This document shows positions 1 to 7,339 of a stretch of DNA of 36,066 nucleotides, in pieces. The DNA lies in the NCBI GenBank assembly GCA_019115985.1, contig DXCN01000035.1, forward strand, positions 1 to 36,066, in the 5' to 3' direction. Under the pieces are notes generated by a model, which saw only the letters and a list, made by a program, of their open reading frames with translations, was not told where the DNA came from and made no database searches. Position numbers and translations under genes: made by a program. Each line of letters opens with the position of its first letter. Within the stretch, counting starts at the first letter, position 1. This DNA comes from Candidatus Rothia avicola. GTDB lineage: Bacteria > Actinomycetota > Actinomycetes > Actinomycetales > Micrococcaceae.

Positions 1-73
1 CGCTGCTGAGGTCTAGGCCTTGTTCTTTGGCTTGGGTGATGAGGTTTTGGGCGAGTTGGTGTTCTGTTGTCAT
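1..73 (-). CDS. Transposase N-terminus, IS256-like (partial)
   Basis: Only about 24 codons are visible, beginning MTTEHQLAQNLITQAKEQG. The start is an ATG at 73 with an AGGAG site about ten bases upstream. Helical, Gln/Lys-rich N-termini ending in a GLDL-type phrase occur in actinobacterial IS256-family transposases, before the catalytic DDE part, which is not in the window. The start codon overlaps the TGA stop of the neighbouring Ymh-type ORF as ATGA, a junction probably created by the insertion. The family assignment rests on a short N-terminus plus the IS-end-like sequence, so it is moderately sure at best. Confidence 0.5.
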   Translation of the reverse strand, partial: MTTEHQLAQNLITQAKEQGLDLSS

Positions 74-132
74 GGTGTTATTTTCTCCTGTTGGGGTTGG
101 GAGGGTTTACACCGTTTTTCTGACAGTCCCCA
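1..132 (-). mobile_element. End of an IS256-like insertion sequence (partial, continues left of window)
   Basis: The first 132 bases read, on the minus strand, as an IS end followed by the first codons of a transposase. The candidate terminal inverted repeat is at about 104-131; on the minus strand it starts GGGACTGTCAGAAAAACGG and continues into TGTAAACCC, a style I associate with IS256-family ends. An AGGAG ribosome site and an ATG follow. The outer boundary is inferred because the reading frame of the neighbouring Ymh-type gene changes from family-like to unrelated sequence here. The other IS end and the target duplication lie outside the window, so the family call is tentative. Confidence 0.6.
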
Positions 133-945
133 AGTTGATGCGCTGTCTAGCCTTCGATGAACCATTGAGACCATCGTTAGCACTTCGAGCAATTCGTCCT
201 CACTAAGTGTCCGGTTAAGTCTCGGATCATGAGCTGTCGGGTTCCGATAGAGACCGTTTAATCCCTTTATTAGATTTGCGAACCCTTTTTGCTCGTCCTT
301 CTCAGTCTGTGTCTCTAGCGAGTTGATCGCGAGCATCGGCACTCCTGATTGGCCAAGCGCCAGGGTGGCATCAACGAGTGCGGCTCCGTCGCCGGACGCA
401 TTGGTCAAGTGCCGTATACGGTCAAAGATACTCTTCGTTGCTTCAAGACAGGCATGAAAGTAATCTTTCTTCAGCACTTCAATTGAGCAGTATCGGAGTA
501 CTTCCGGATGACATTTGCGGCGGCGAAGCTCATCGCGAATCGACGTGGCGATATGAGATGCCTCATCAAGGGTCTGAGCAACTGGACCTTTAGCTATCTG
601 TCCGCTGTCATTGATCCGTAGCCCCACAAAGGCAAGGCGTTCATTGAGTCTATCTTGACGGAGTGTAAATAGCTCTAAGCGGTTACGATACCTCACCGGT
701 TCCATAGCCTTACCGATGAAAGTGATAATACGTTTGGAACTCTGGTCCTTATTCTGACGCGCAACAAAAGCTGCCGTCAGTCGATTACGCTTGGTTGCTG
801 TCGGGGTTGGATCTTCCATGTTCAGCTGTTGAAGCAGATCACCAATCTCGCTTCCAGTCAGACCATCTGAAGTATCGGCAAGGACTGCGGCAAGCTCCTG
901 TAACACGGCATAGGACCATGGTTGCTCATATACTGGTTTCGTCAT
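70..945 (-). CDS. Ymh/TIGR02391-like HEPN-type protein, 3' end altered by IS insertion
   Basis: This is a 291-residue protein from the ATG at 945 (upstream GAAGG); an open frame continues to 1041 with other possible starts. The C-terminal third resembles the Hypoth_Ymh (TIGR02391) family: a helix-rich region ends in YRNPTAHDPR followed by LLEVLTMVSMVHRRLDSA. An R-N-x-x-x-H signature of this kind is the RNase motif of HEPN domains, to which I believe Ymh belongs. The N-terminal part is also helical and may sense or bind a partner. After LDSA the reading frame runs into the IS end and finishes STWGLSEKRCKPSQPQQEKITP-like residues before TGA, so the natural last residues are replaced. The HEPN motif is intact and activity may survive. 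A nucleotidyltransferase gene lies upstream on the same strand. GC is lower than in the housekeeping genes. Function is inferred from family resemblance only. Confidence 0.65.
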   Translation of the reverse strand: MTKPVYEQPWSYAVLQELAAVLADTSDGLTGSEIGDLLQQLNMEDPTPTATKRNRLTAAFVARQNKDQSSKRIITFIGKAMEPVRYRNRLELFTLRQDRLNERLAFVGLRINDSGQIAKGPVAQTLDEASHIATSIRDELRRRKCHPEVLRYCSIEVLKKDYFHACLEATKSIFDRIRHLTNASGDGAALVDATLALGQSGVPMLAINSLETQTEKDEQKGFANLIKGLNGLYRNPTAHDPRLNRTLSEDELLEVLTMVSMVHRRLDSASTWGLSEKRCKPSQPQQEKITP

Positions 946-1195
946 TTCGCCTTCAAAGTTAGGTGTTGCAGAACCGGAAGTAATATCGGTTGCTGATTCG
1001 CCTACCATCAGTCCATTGAATCGCAGGCCATTTACGAGCACAGTAGGTGGAGTGACACCCCAATACCGGGGTTACCCAGGTAGATTCCCGATTCTGGAAA
1101 AAGTATCTCATCTAAATAACGATGCAAGCAATCAAGTACGGGGGGGGGACAGCTTATCTAGCTGTATTTGCTCGTTGCTTTCAACCGCAAAAAGG

Positions 1196-1239
1196 AAAGC
1201 CACCTTTATTGTCTATCGTGTGGCCTAGAGGTGGGCTTT
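1196..1239 (-). terminator. Candidate terminator of the MNT gene
   Basis: AAAGCCACCT at 1196-1205 is matched by AGGTGGGCTTT at 1229-1239 with one bulged base. On the minus strand the second arm is followed by CCTTTTTG. It overlaps the stop codon of the nucleotidyltransferase gene. The loop is long, about 23 bases, so this is a weak call. Confidence 0.4.
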
Positions 1240-1546
1240 AGAGGTCGGCAACATAGATACTCTCGGCCTGAGCTAGGGCAGATTCTTTAAAAAGGGGGTT
1301 CCTCATCGCTCTGGTAATAACCAAATCGACGTCTCTGTGGGTGATTGCTTGTAGCTCCTCTTTGAGCCCACAAAAATCTTCAAAAATGTCATCACGCTGG
1401 GGCAGAAAATCAACTAAGAAGTCCAAATCACTCTCTTCTGTGAAGCCCTCAGCGACTGCAGACCCAAAAAGCGAAAGCCGAGCAACTCCATGTCGGGTAG
1501 CTGCCTCCCGAATCGCCTCAGCATCAAAATCCACTAGTATTGTCAT
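1238..1546 (-). CDS. Minimal nucleotidyltransferase (MntA-like)
   Basis: The 102-residue protein has the minimal nucleotidyltransferase signature GS-x10-DxD (LFGSAVAEGFTEESDLDFLV, about residues 25-44) and a third acidic strand further on (DVDLVI). Such MNT proteins are usually antitoxins that AMPylate a HEPN RNase toxin. The ATG at 1546 is preferred because the protein then starts just before the usual HGVxRLxLFGS strand. The longer frame back to 1633 would read through the upstream terminator hairpin. No strong Shine-Dalgarno precedes the ATG; a GATACT hexamer seven bases upstream could make it leaderless. There is no canonical HepT-type partner next to it, but the HEPN-like Ymh gene follows about 290 bases downstream on the same strand. 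Family certain, partner inferred. Confidence 0.8.
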   Translation of the reverse strand: MTILVDFDAEAIREAATRHGVARLSLFGSAVAEGFTEESDLDFLVDFLPQRDDIFEDFCGLKEELQAITHRDVDLVITRAMRNPLFKESALAQAESIYVADL

Positions 1547-1608
1547 GCTCTTAGTATCGCACGATGCTCTGTAACAAGGGAATAACGTCTGAGCTTGTCC
1601 TATAGACA

Positions 1609-1649
1609 AAAACCTCCCGGACCTGTTTCGCACAGGTCCGGGAGGTTTT
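1609..1649. terminator. Bidirectional intrinsic terminator
   Basis: A perfect 18-bp stem (AAAACCTCCCGGACCTGT at 1609-1626 with its complement at 1632-1649) closes a 5-base loop and is A-rich on one side and T-rich on the other. It lies below the stop of the zinc-ribbon gene and above the start of the nucleotidyltransferase gene, so it separates these two minus-strand units. Confidence 0.85.
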
Positions 1650-1711
1650 ACAAGCTCAAACCAATCAGAGACTAGACAGTAAAACTGAACTAGATTACAT
1701 CAGAACATTAG

Positions 1712-2404
1712 TCACATGGCCTCTGCCTCAGCAGGGTCAATCTCATACCAGTGCTTCGGATTCCGCTTGCATTCGAGAGCGGGGGAACGCTCAGTTATCT
1801 CTCGCCGTTTCTTGCTGTTCGTATAGATGTAGTCTATCCACTTCGTCGGCTTGTTGTAGTAACGCATTTTACCGCCGCATTGGGGGCATCGACCGACACG
1901 AACCTTCTCCAACGTGATTCGTCGGCCGACGCCGCTCAGCGCCCAGCCCAGGAACAGCGGTTTCCGCAATTGCAACTCAGCAAGATGACGAAGGGCTATA
2001 ACAGCAATCAGAAGGAAGAAAAGCAAGATGAAAAGCCAAATCCACCAGATCTGATCGGAATTTGATGCTGGGGCATTGAGCCCTGTGTTGAAGAAACTCA
2101 ACACAGGTTGCAGCATCTTCCACAGCGGGAAAACACCTGCCAATCCCAGCGCTAATCCCAGCCATGACAGAACTCCCTGTGTGAACGGGCTTCGCCATTT
2201 CGGTACAGCCTCATACGTGGCCGATACAGGGGAACTCAGGACAGGGCTAACCACCACGTCACGCCCAGCTATATAGAGGTCTCCGCCAATGTCCCCGCCA
2301 CCGGTATTTACAGCATGCCCAAACCCGCTGTTGACTGGGGATCCGCATTCTCCACAAAATTTATTCTGTGGATCTACCGAATATCCGCACTTATAACAGT
2401 TCAC
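1712..2404 (-). CDS. Zinc-ribbon membrane protein with GGD-rich motif
   Basis: Starts with GTG at 2404 behind AAGGTG. The 230-residue protein opens with a zinc ribbon, CYKC at residues 3-6 and CGEC at 17-20. A glycine/aspartate motif follows at about residues 32-52 (NTGGGDIGGDLYIAGRDVVV). Two hydrophobic segments then occur at about 75-100 and 118-138. A second Cys-rich part near the C-terminus has CPQC and a later lone Cys in ECKRNPKHW. Short GGD/GRD repeats like this occur in NACHT and STAND-type signalling proteins of bacteria. I do not recognise the complete architecture and assign no function. It stands alone between ychF and the terminator and has GC below that of ychF, in keeping with an accessory gene. 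Confidence 0.75.
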   Translation of the reverse strand: MNCYKCGYSVDPQNKFCGECGSPVNSGFGHAVNTGGGDIGGDLYIAGRDVVVSPVLSSPVSATYEAVPKWRSPFTQGVLSWLGLALGLAGVFPLWKMLQPVLSFFNTGLNAPASNSDQIWWIWLFILLFFLLIAVIALRHLAELQLRKPLFLGWALSGVGRRITLEKVRVGRCPQCGGKMRYYNKPTKWIDYIYTNSKKRREITERSPALECKRNPKHWYEIDPAEAEAM

Positions 2405-2437
2405 CTTGAATCACCTTATTCTTAGGGCTTCAAGTCG

Positions 2438-3523
2438 CTAGACGTTAAATCTAAACTCCACCACGTCGCCGTCCTGCATGATGTAATCCTTACCTTCCAT
2501 ACGGACCTTGCCCCGGGCCTTGGCCTCAGCCATAGAACCGGCGTCGTCCAGGTCTTCAAAGGAGACAACCTCAGCCTTGATGAAGCCGCGCTCAAAGTCG
2601 GTGTGGATGACGCCGGCAGCCTGGGGGGCGGTATCGCCCTTGGTGATGGTCCAGGCGCGGGTTTCCTTGGGGCCGGCGGTCAGGTAGGTCTGCAGGCCCA
2701 GGGTGGAGAAGCCGACGCGGGCCAGCTTGTCGAGGCCGGACTCGTCCTGGCCACTCATTTCCAGCATTTCGCGGGCCTCTTCTTCAGAGAGCTCAACCAT
2801 GTCGGCCTCAAGCTTGGCGTCTAGGAAGACGGCCTCAGCGGGGGCGACCATGGCGCGCAGTTCGGCCTGCTTTTCCTCAGAGGCGAGGACGCCCTCGTCC
2901 GAGTTAAAGACGTAGATGAAGGGCTTGGAGGTGAGCAGGTTCAGCTCCTTAAGCATAGCCATATCGATCTTGGCTTCTTCGTACTTAGAGATCAGGGTGT
3001 CGCCCTGTTCTAGTACGGCCTGGGCCTTCTTGTATTCCTCAAGCTGGGCGGGGTCGCCCTTCTTGATTTTGACGGCCTTTTCCAGGCGGGGAATAGCGTT
3101 TTCCAGGGTCTGCAGGTCAGCTAGCACCAGCTCGGTGTTGATGGTTTCCATGTCGCTGGCGGGGTCTACCTTGCCGTCGACGTGGATGACGTCGGGGTCA
3201 TCGAAGGCGCGGACGACCTGGGCGATGGCGTGGGCCTCGCGGATATTCGCGAGGAACTGGTTACCCAGGCCTTCACCTTCGGAGGCACCGCGCACGATAC
3301 CGGCGATATCGACGAAGGAGACGGTCGCGGGCAGGATGCGCTCGGAACCGTAGATTTCGGCCAGGCGAGCCAGGCGCTCATCGGGCAGGTTGACGACGCC
3401 TACGTTGGGTTCGATGGTCGCGAAGGGGTAGTTCGCTGCCAGGATGTTGTTTTTGGTCAGTGCGTTAAAGAGGGTCGACTTGCCGACGTTGGGCAGACCC
3501 ACAATTCCAATAGTTAAAGCCAC
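2438..3523 (-). CDS. ychF: Ribosome-binding ATPase YchF (Obg family)
   Basis: YchF/OLA1 is a cytosolic P-loop NTPase that binds ribosomes and hydrolyses ATP better than GTP. The protein shows the family P-loop GLPNVGKST near the N-terminus, the switch region with [22 protein letters not shown], and the N-x-x-E form of the base-specificity motif (FNSDEG), which is what gives this family its ATP preference. A helical insertion is followed by the C-terminal TGS domain ([17 protein letters not shown] to the end). With GTG at 3523 the product is 361 residues, close to the usual 363, and starts with the expected [11 protein letters not shown]. The longer frame to 3550 adds nine unlike residues. No clear Shine-Dalgarno is seen before the GTG. 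Confidence 0.97.
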   Translation of the reverse strand: MALTIGIVGLPNVGKSTLFNALTKNNILAANYPFATIEPNVGVVNLPDERLARLAEIYGSERILPATVSFVDIAGIVRGASEGEGLGNQFLANIREAHAIAQVVRAFDDPDVIHVDGKVDPASDMETINTELVLADLQTLENAIPRLEKAVKIKKGDPAQLEEYKKAQAVLEQGDTLISKYEEAKIDMAMLKELNLLTSKPFIYVFNSDEGVLASEEKQAELRAMVAPAEAVFLDAKLEADMVELSEEEAREMLEMSGQDESGLDKLARVGFSTLGLQTYLTAGPKETRAWTITKGDTAPQAAGVIHTDFERGFIKAEVVSFEDLDDAGSMAEAKARGKVRMEGKDYIMQDGDVVEFRFNV

Positions 3524-3639
3524 GGTTTCTAGTTTACAGGGGTGAGTCAAGCGAGCGCGGGAGCATTAGTGAAGCCCTGCACGCGGTGCGGACGCCCGGC
3601 CCCAGCGGGTAGGTCAGGCAGCTTCCGCCCACCCACCTC

Positions 3640-3668
3640 TTGTTACATAGAGCACAGTATTTTATGCT
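3640..3668 (+). promoter_or_regulatory. Probable sigma-70-type promoter of a leaderless mRNA
   Basis: TTGTTA at 3640-3645 and TATGCT at 3663-3668 are separated by exactly 17 bases. Transcription would start about seven bases after the -10, at or next to the A of the ATG at 3676. There is no Shine-Dalgarno between them, so translation would be leaderless. This also rules out the longer frame starting inside the -35 element. Confidence 0.6.
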
Positions 3669-3675
3669 AGTCAAC

Positions 3676-4707
3676 ATGACAGTAGCGCAGTTTTCACCTC
3701 AGGACATCACAATTCGCCCCATCAACATTGACTCCGATAACGACATGGAGCAACTCAACGCCCTCGATTCTGCCTGCGATGAAAAGCTCTACGGCTACCC
3801 CTCCACCACAACCATTGAAGAGAGGCGGGCCATTCTTGGCCCCTCCAGCTACCATGAAAAACACCGCTGGGTGGCAGAGGTTCAGGGGCAGATACTCGGT
3901 ATTGCGCTGGTGTCGCTCCCCCTGAAAGAGAATCTGGACGGCTTACACTTCCTTCTCGCTGTCCATCCCGAGGCTGAAGGGCAGGGCCTGGAAGAGGCCC
4001 TCACCCACCATGCCCTGGCCGAGGCTATCAAGCCCAGCGGACGCACCCACATCACCTACTACGGCTTTCTCATGCAGAATGACAGCAAGGACGACCCTGC
4101 CCTACCCATCAACAGGGTTGCGGCCCTTCTGGGCCTAGAACCTAAGAATTCTGCTATCACGAGAATCGCTCCCCTGCCGATTCCCGCTGACCTCGCGCAG
4201 GCGGCTAAGGGCAAGACAATAGCCGACCCCGCCTACACCTTTGAGGTCTGGGACAACCACATTCCTGAACAGTATTTAGACTCGGCAGCCGCCGCCTACC
4301 ACCAGCTGGAAGCAGACGAACCCACAGGTGAGGCCCAGCAGGTCGCCGCGGACTTCACCCCGGAGCGCCTGCGCGAGATGGAGGCCCGAGCTCACGCTGC
4401 AGGTGACGGTCTCATCTATGCTGCCGCCCTGCACCAGGGTACGGTTGCGGCCCTCACAGCACTGAGCTACCCCACCCACCCGGGCAATGCCTCAGCCTGG
4501 CAGGAATCTACAGTTGTCATGCCAGAGCACCGCGGTCTTGGCCTCTCCCGCACCCTCAAGGTTCTGAGCCATACCCGCCTACCGGCGTCCGCGCCCCACA
4601 TTCGGCAAATTATTACCATGAACTCAGCCGTCAACCCGGCCATGATCAAGGTCAATGAAGAGCTAGGCTACCGGCCCGTCTGGGAAGAAATCTGCTACCA
4701 GAACTAG
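3676..4707 (+). CDS. Tandem GNAT-domain N-acetyltransferase
   Basis: The 343-residue protein has two GNAT-like halves. The first has a degenerate acetyl-CoA loop (HPEAEGQGLEEAL, about residues 100-112). The second, near the C-terminus, has a better one (MPEHRGLGLSRTLK) followed by the usual MIKVNEELGYRPVWEE ending. This architecture, one weak and one active domain, is common among actinobacterial acetyltransferases such as MshD relatives, but nothing here fixes the substrate. The ATG at 3676 is chosen from the promoter just upstream. The stop overlaps the stop of the convergent SMR gene in a CTAG. Confidence 0.85.
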   Translation: MTVAQFSPQDITIRPINIDSDNDMEQLNALDSACDEKLYGYPSTTTIEERRAILGPSSYHEKHRWVAEVQGQILGIALVSLPLKENLDGLHFLLAVHPEAEGQGLEEALTHHALAEAIKPSGRTHITYYGFLMQNDSKDDPALPINRVAALLGLEPKNSAITRIAPLPIPADLAQAAKGKTIADPAYTFEVWDNHIPEQYLDSAAAAYHQLEADEPTGEAQQVAADFTPERLREMEARAHAAGDGLIYAAALHQGTVAALTALSYPTHPGNASAWQESTVVMPEHRGLGLSRTLKVLSHTRLPASAPHIRQIITMNSAVNPAMIKVNEELGYRPVWEEICYQN

Positions 4708-5027
4708 TGGCTGGCCCCGCCCAGGTTGAGAACCAGCACACCGGCAACGATCAGGGAAATACCGACTACTTTGACCAGGGTGATGGGCTCCCCCAGAAAG
4801 ACCGCACCGATGGCAACGATAGCCGCGGTGCCCAGCCCCGACCAGAGGGCGTAGGCGACCCCCACCGGGATATCCCGCACCGCCAAGGCCAGCATGAAAA
4901 AGGCAAAACCGTAGCCTGCCAGGCACCCCAGCGTAAACCACAGTTTGGTGAACCCCTCGGTGTATTTCAGCAGGGTGGTGGCAATGAGCTCCGAGCCGAT
5001 GGCGAGCGCGAGGAAAAGGTAGGGCAT
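4704..5027 (-). CDS. SMR-family small multidrug exporter
   Basis: The 107-residue, four-helix protein matches EmrE/QacC/SugE-type exporters along its full length. It has the membrane-embedded glutamate in helix 1 ([14 protein letters not shown]), the YALWSGLGT motif of helix 3, and a last helix ending VLNLGG. These proteins work as antiparallel dimers that exchange protons for cationic drugs or guanidinium. The ATG at 5027 gives the standard N-terminus [13 protein letters not shown]; an ATG five codons upstream (5042) is possible. Substrate specificity cannot be read from the sequence. Confidence 0.9.
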   Translation of the reverse strand: MPYLFLALAIGSELIATTLLKYTEGFTKLWFTLGCLAGYGFAFFMLALAVRDIPVGVAYALWSGLGTAAIVAIGAVFLGEPITLVKVVGISLIVAGVLVLNLGGASH

Positions 5028-5112
5028 AGGCTCATTCTGCATGGCTCGTACAAAAAAGGCTAGAATAATAAGTACACGTATCTCACAACGATGTGAATCT
5101 AGGAGTTTTTGT

Positions 5113-5984
5113 ATGTCTCACAAGGGCAGCCACGAATATACCGATGTCTCCACCGCAGCCATAGAAATGGGCGACGCCGCCACCAGAGCGCCGGGGTGGA
5201 ACCGCACAGACACAGCCTGGACCGTCAGTCTCTTCGGCACCGCCGTCGGCGCGGGCATCCTCTTTCTCCCCATCAACGCGGGCTCCGGTGGTGTCTGACC
5301 CCTGCTGGCCGCAACCGTCCTGATTTGGCCCATGACCTTCCTCGCCCACCGAGGGCTCTCCCGCATGGTCTCCGCCAGCTCCAAACAAACAGCAGATATC
5401 ACAGAAGTAGCCGAAGAATTCTTCGGCCGAGGCTTCGGCAAAATCTTTACCCTGCTCTACTTCCTCTCCATCTACCCCATTCTGCTTATTTACGGCGTCA
5501 GTATCGCTTCGGTCCGGACGGCCTCGCTGAAGCCCGCGCCTCCAACCTCCCCATCCTCTCCTACCTGGCCAACGAATTCGACGCCCCCTTCATCAACTGG
5601 CTCGGCCCCATCGTAGCCATCGCTGCCATCGTCTCCTCCTACTTCGGCCACTGGCTCGGCGGGCACGAAGGAGCAGCGGGTATCGTCCGTAAAAACTTCG
5701 ACCCCGAGAAAAAACGCATCAGCGACAAGGCCCTCAACGCGGCAATCAACGTCTTCATCGTTGTCACCGTCTGGGTCGCAGCCGTGCTGAACCCCAGCGT
5801 CCTCTCCCTCATCGAATCACTGGTAGGCCCCGTCATAGCCCTAGTACTCTTCATCGTGCCCATGTGGGCCATCCACAAGGTACCGGCCCTAGCCCCCTAC
5901 CGCGGCAAACTCTCCAACATCTTCGTGGTGATCTCAGGCGTCGCAGCCTTCTCCGCCGTCGTCTACGGCCTGATCCCCAGCTAG
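5113..5984 (+). pseudogene. Decayed amino-acid permease (SdaC/HAAAP type)
   Basis: An AGGAG site precedes the ATG at 5113. The first 61 codons give a normal start for a serine/threonine-type permease ([22 protein letters not shown]). At 5296-5298 a TGA replaces what is probably TGG, since the same frame continues as PLLAATVLIWPMTFLAHRGLS and then EVAEEFFGRGFGKIFTLLYF. Near 5505-5535 this frame stops resembling a permease. The reading moves to another frame, which gives the family's C-terminal half (YFGHWLGGHEGAAGIVRK and three further hydrophobic segments) up to TAG at 5984. The remaining 872 bp are well short of the roughly 1.25-1.3 kb expected, so an internal deletion probably caused the frame change. 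A functional transporter is not expected. Confidence 0.85.
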
Positions 5985-5994
5985 CCAGTTCCAC

Positions 5995-6026
5995 AAGAAA
6001 AGGCCCCCGGATGGGGGCCTTTTCTT
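5995..6026 (+). terminator. Intrinsic terminator of the permease pseudogene
   Basis: A 14-bp perfect stem, AAGAAAAGGCCCCC at 5995-6008 and its complement at 6013-6026, closes a GGAT loop and ends in TTTTCTTA. It lies 11 bases after the old permease stop. Confidence 0.85.
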
Positions 6027-6126
6027 ATAGGGAAACTCTTCGCGCAAGGTAAATGGCGTTCGCTTCGCTCACAGCCTCCCATTCGCTCGCTCTTACTTCA
6101 CCGCGCGCGGTGAACCGCTCGCTCAT

Positions 6127-6250
6127 CGTGTCGGCTTCGCGCCTCACTTCCTAAATTTGCCCAATCGTGGGCAAATTTTTAACGGAAGAGGACTTCGTCG
6201 CGAAGCCGACCCGGTCGCTGCGCGATTTTACCGTGTCGGCTTCGCGCCTC
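6127..6250. repeat. Short GC-rich direct and inverted repeats beside ispH
   Basis: CGTGTCGGCTTCGCGCCTC occurs at 6127-6145 and again at 6232-6250, and the inverted form CGCGAAGCCGAC lies between them at 6199-6210. The surrounding bases (6050-6125) are also rich in TTCGCT/CGCTCG words. The second copy lies inside the last codons of ispH. No coding sequence is seen in 6027-6227. Confidence 0.7.
6153..6180. terminator. Hairpin terminator downstream of ispH
   Basis: AAATTTGCCC at 6153-6162 pairs with GGGCAAATTT at 6169-6178 around a six-base loop, and runs into further T on the plus strand. It lies about 50 bases past the ispH stop on the minus strand and could act in both directions. Confidence 0.6.
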
Positions 6251-7319
6251 GTCCTCCCAATCGCATCGCGGGCTCACCCGAATCATTCTTCAGGGCCGCG
6301 CGGAGCTCCTTGGGCAGCGAGAAGAGAATATCTTCCTTGGCGGTCTCAAACTTCTCAACGTCAACGTAACCGTAGTCTGCCAGCAGACGCAGCACGTCCT
6401 GCACCAGCACCTCGGGTACAGAAGCGCCAGAGGTCAAACCCACGGTGGTCACACCCTCAAACCAGGCCTCATCAACCTCGTTGGCGTAGTCCACCAAGTA
6501 GGCCTGCTTAGCGCCGTATTCCAGGGCGACTTCCTTCAGGCGCACAGAATTCGACGAGTTGGTCGAACCCACCACAATCACCAGGTCAGCCTTCGGAGCG
6601 ATCTCCTTGATAGCGCCCTGACGGTTAGAGGTCGCATAGCAGATGTCGTCGGAGGGCGGATCCTGGAGGGTGGGGAAACGTTCGCGCAGGCGGGCAACGG
6701 TTTCCAGGGTTTCGTCTACCGACAGGGTGGTCTGCGAAATCCATACGACCTTCTCGGGGTCGCGCACGGTTACCTGATCAACCTCGTCAGGTGAGTTCAC
6801 AATCTGAATGTGGTCGGGGGCTTCGCCAGCGGTCCCCTCAACCTCTTCGTGGCCGGTATGGCCAATGAGCAGGATGTCGTAGTCCTGCTTGGCAAAACGC
6901 ACAGCCTCGCGGTGCACCTTGGAAACCAACGGGCAGGTAGCGTCAATGGTGTTGAGCTGACGCTCTTCCGCTGAGGCCACAACAGCCGGTGACACGCCGT
7001 GGGCAGAGAAGACGGTAACGGCGCCCTCGGGGACCTCCTCCACCTCGTCCACAAAAATTGCGCCCTGAGCTTCGAGGGTTTCAACCACGTGGCGGTTGTG
7101 CACAATCTGCTTGCGCACGTAGACGGGAGCCCCGTAGTGGTCTAGGGCCTTTTCCACGGCGATGACGGCGCGGTCAACGCCGGCGCAGTAGCCGCGGGGT
7201 GCCGCTAGGAGCACCTTCTTGTCGCCGGTGGGGGCGGCTGCCTCAACTTCTTCGCGGGTCCTGCGCACGCGGGGTACGGTGGGCAGACCCAGTTCAATGG
7301 TCTTCTCTTGGGTAGACAT
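6228..7319 (-). CDS. ispH: 4-hydroxy-3-methylbut-2-enyl diphosphate reductase (IspH)
   Basis: IspH is the iron-sulfur enzyme that performs the last step of the non-mevalonate isoprenoid pathway, giving IPP and DMAPP. The three cluster cysteines are present: [23 protein letters not shown] and [11 protein letters not shown]. The substrate-binding HNRHVV, SAHGVSP, GHTGHEE and [10 protein letters not shown] segments are also present. The 363-residue length includes an N-terminal extension of about 30 residues, as is usual in actinobacteria. The C-terminal tail after LKNDSGE is partly encoded by the repeat copy at 6232-6250 and is probably not conserved. The gene lies 20 bases after a membrane-protein gene on the same strand, so the two are probably cotranscribed. 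Confidence 0.97.
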   Translation of the reverse strand: MSTQEKTIELGLPTVPRVRRTREEVEAAAPTGDKKVLLAAPRGYCAGVDRAVIAVEKALDHYGAPVYVRKQIVHNRHVVETLEAQGAIFVDEVEEVPEGAVTVFSAHGVSPAVVASAEERQLNTIDATCPLVSKVHREAVRFAKQDYDILLIGHTGHEEVEGTAGEAPDHIQIVNSPDEVDQVTVRDPEKVVWISQTTLSVDETLETVARLRERFPTLQDPPSDDICYATSNRQGAIKEIAPKADLVIVVGSTNSSNSVRLKEVALEYGAKQAYLVDYANEVDEAWFEGVTTVGLTSGASVPEVLVQDVLRLLADYGYVDVEKFETAKEDILFSLPKELRAALKNDSGEPAMRLGGRGAKPTR

Positions 7320-7339
7320 AGTCTCTATCCTACGTGGTT

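Noticed and set aside
3640-3675. Longer GNAT start at 3640
   Set aside because: It begins inside the -35 element of the likely promoter and adds unrelated residues.
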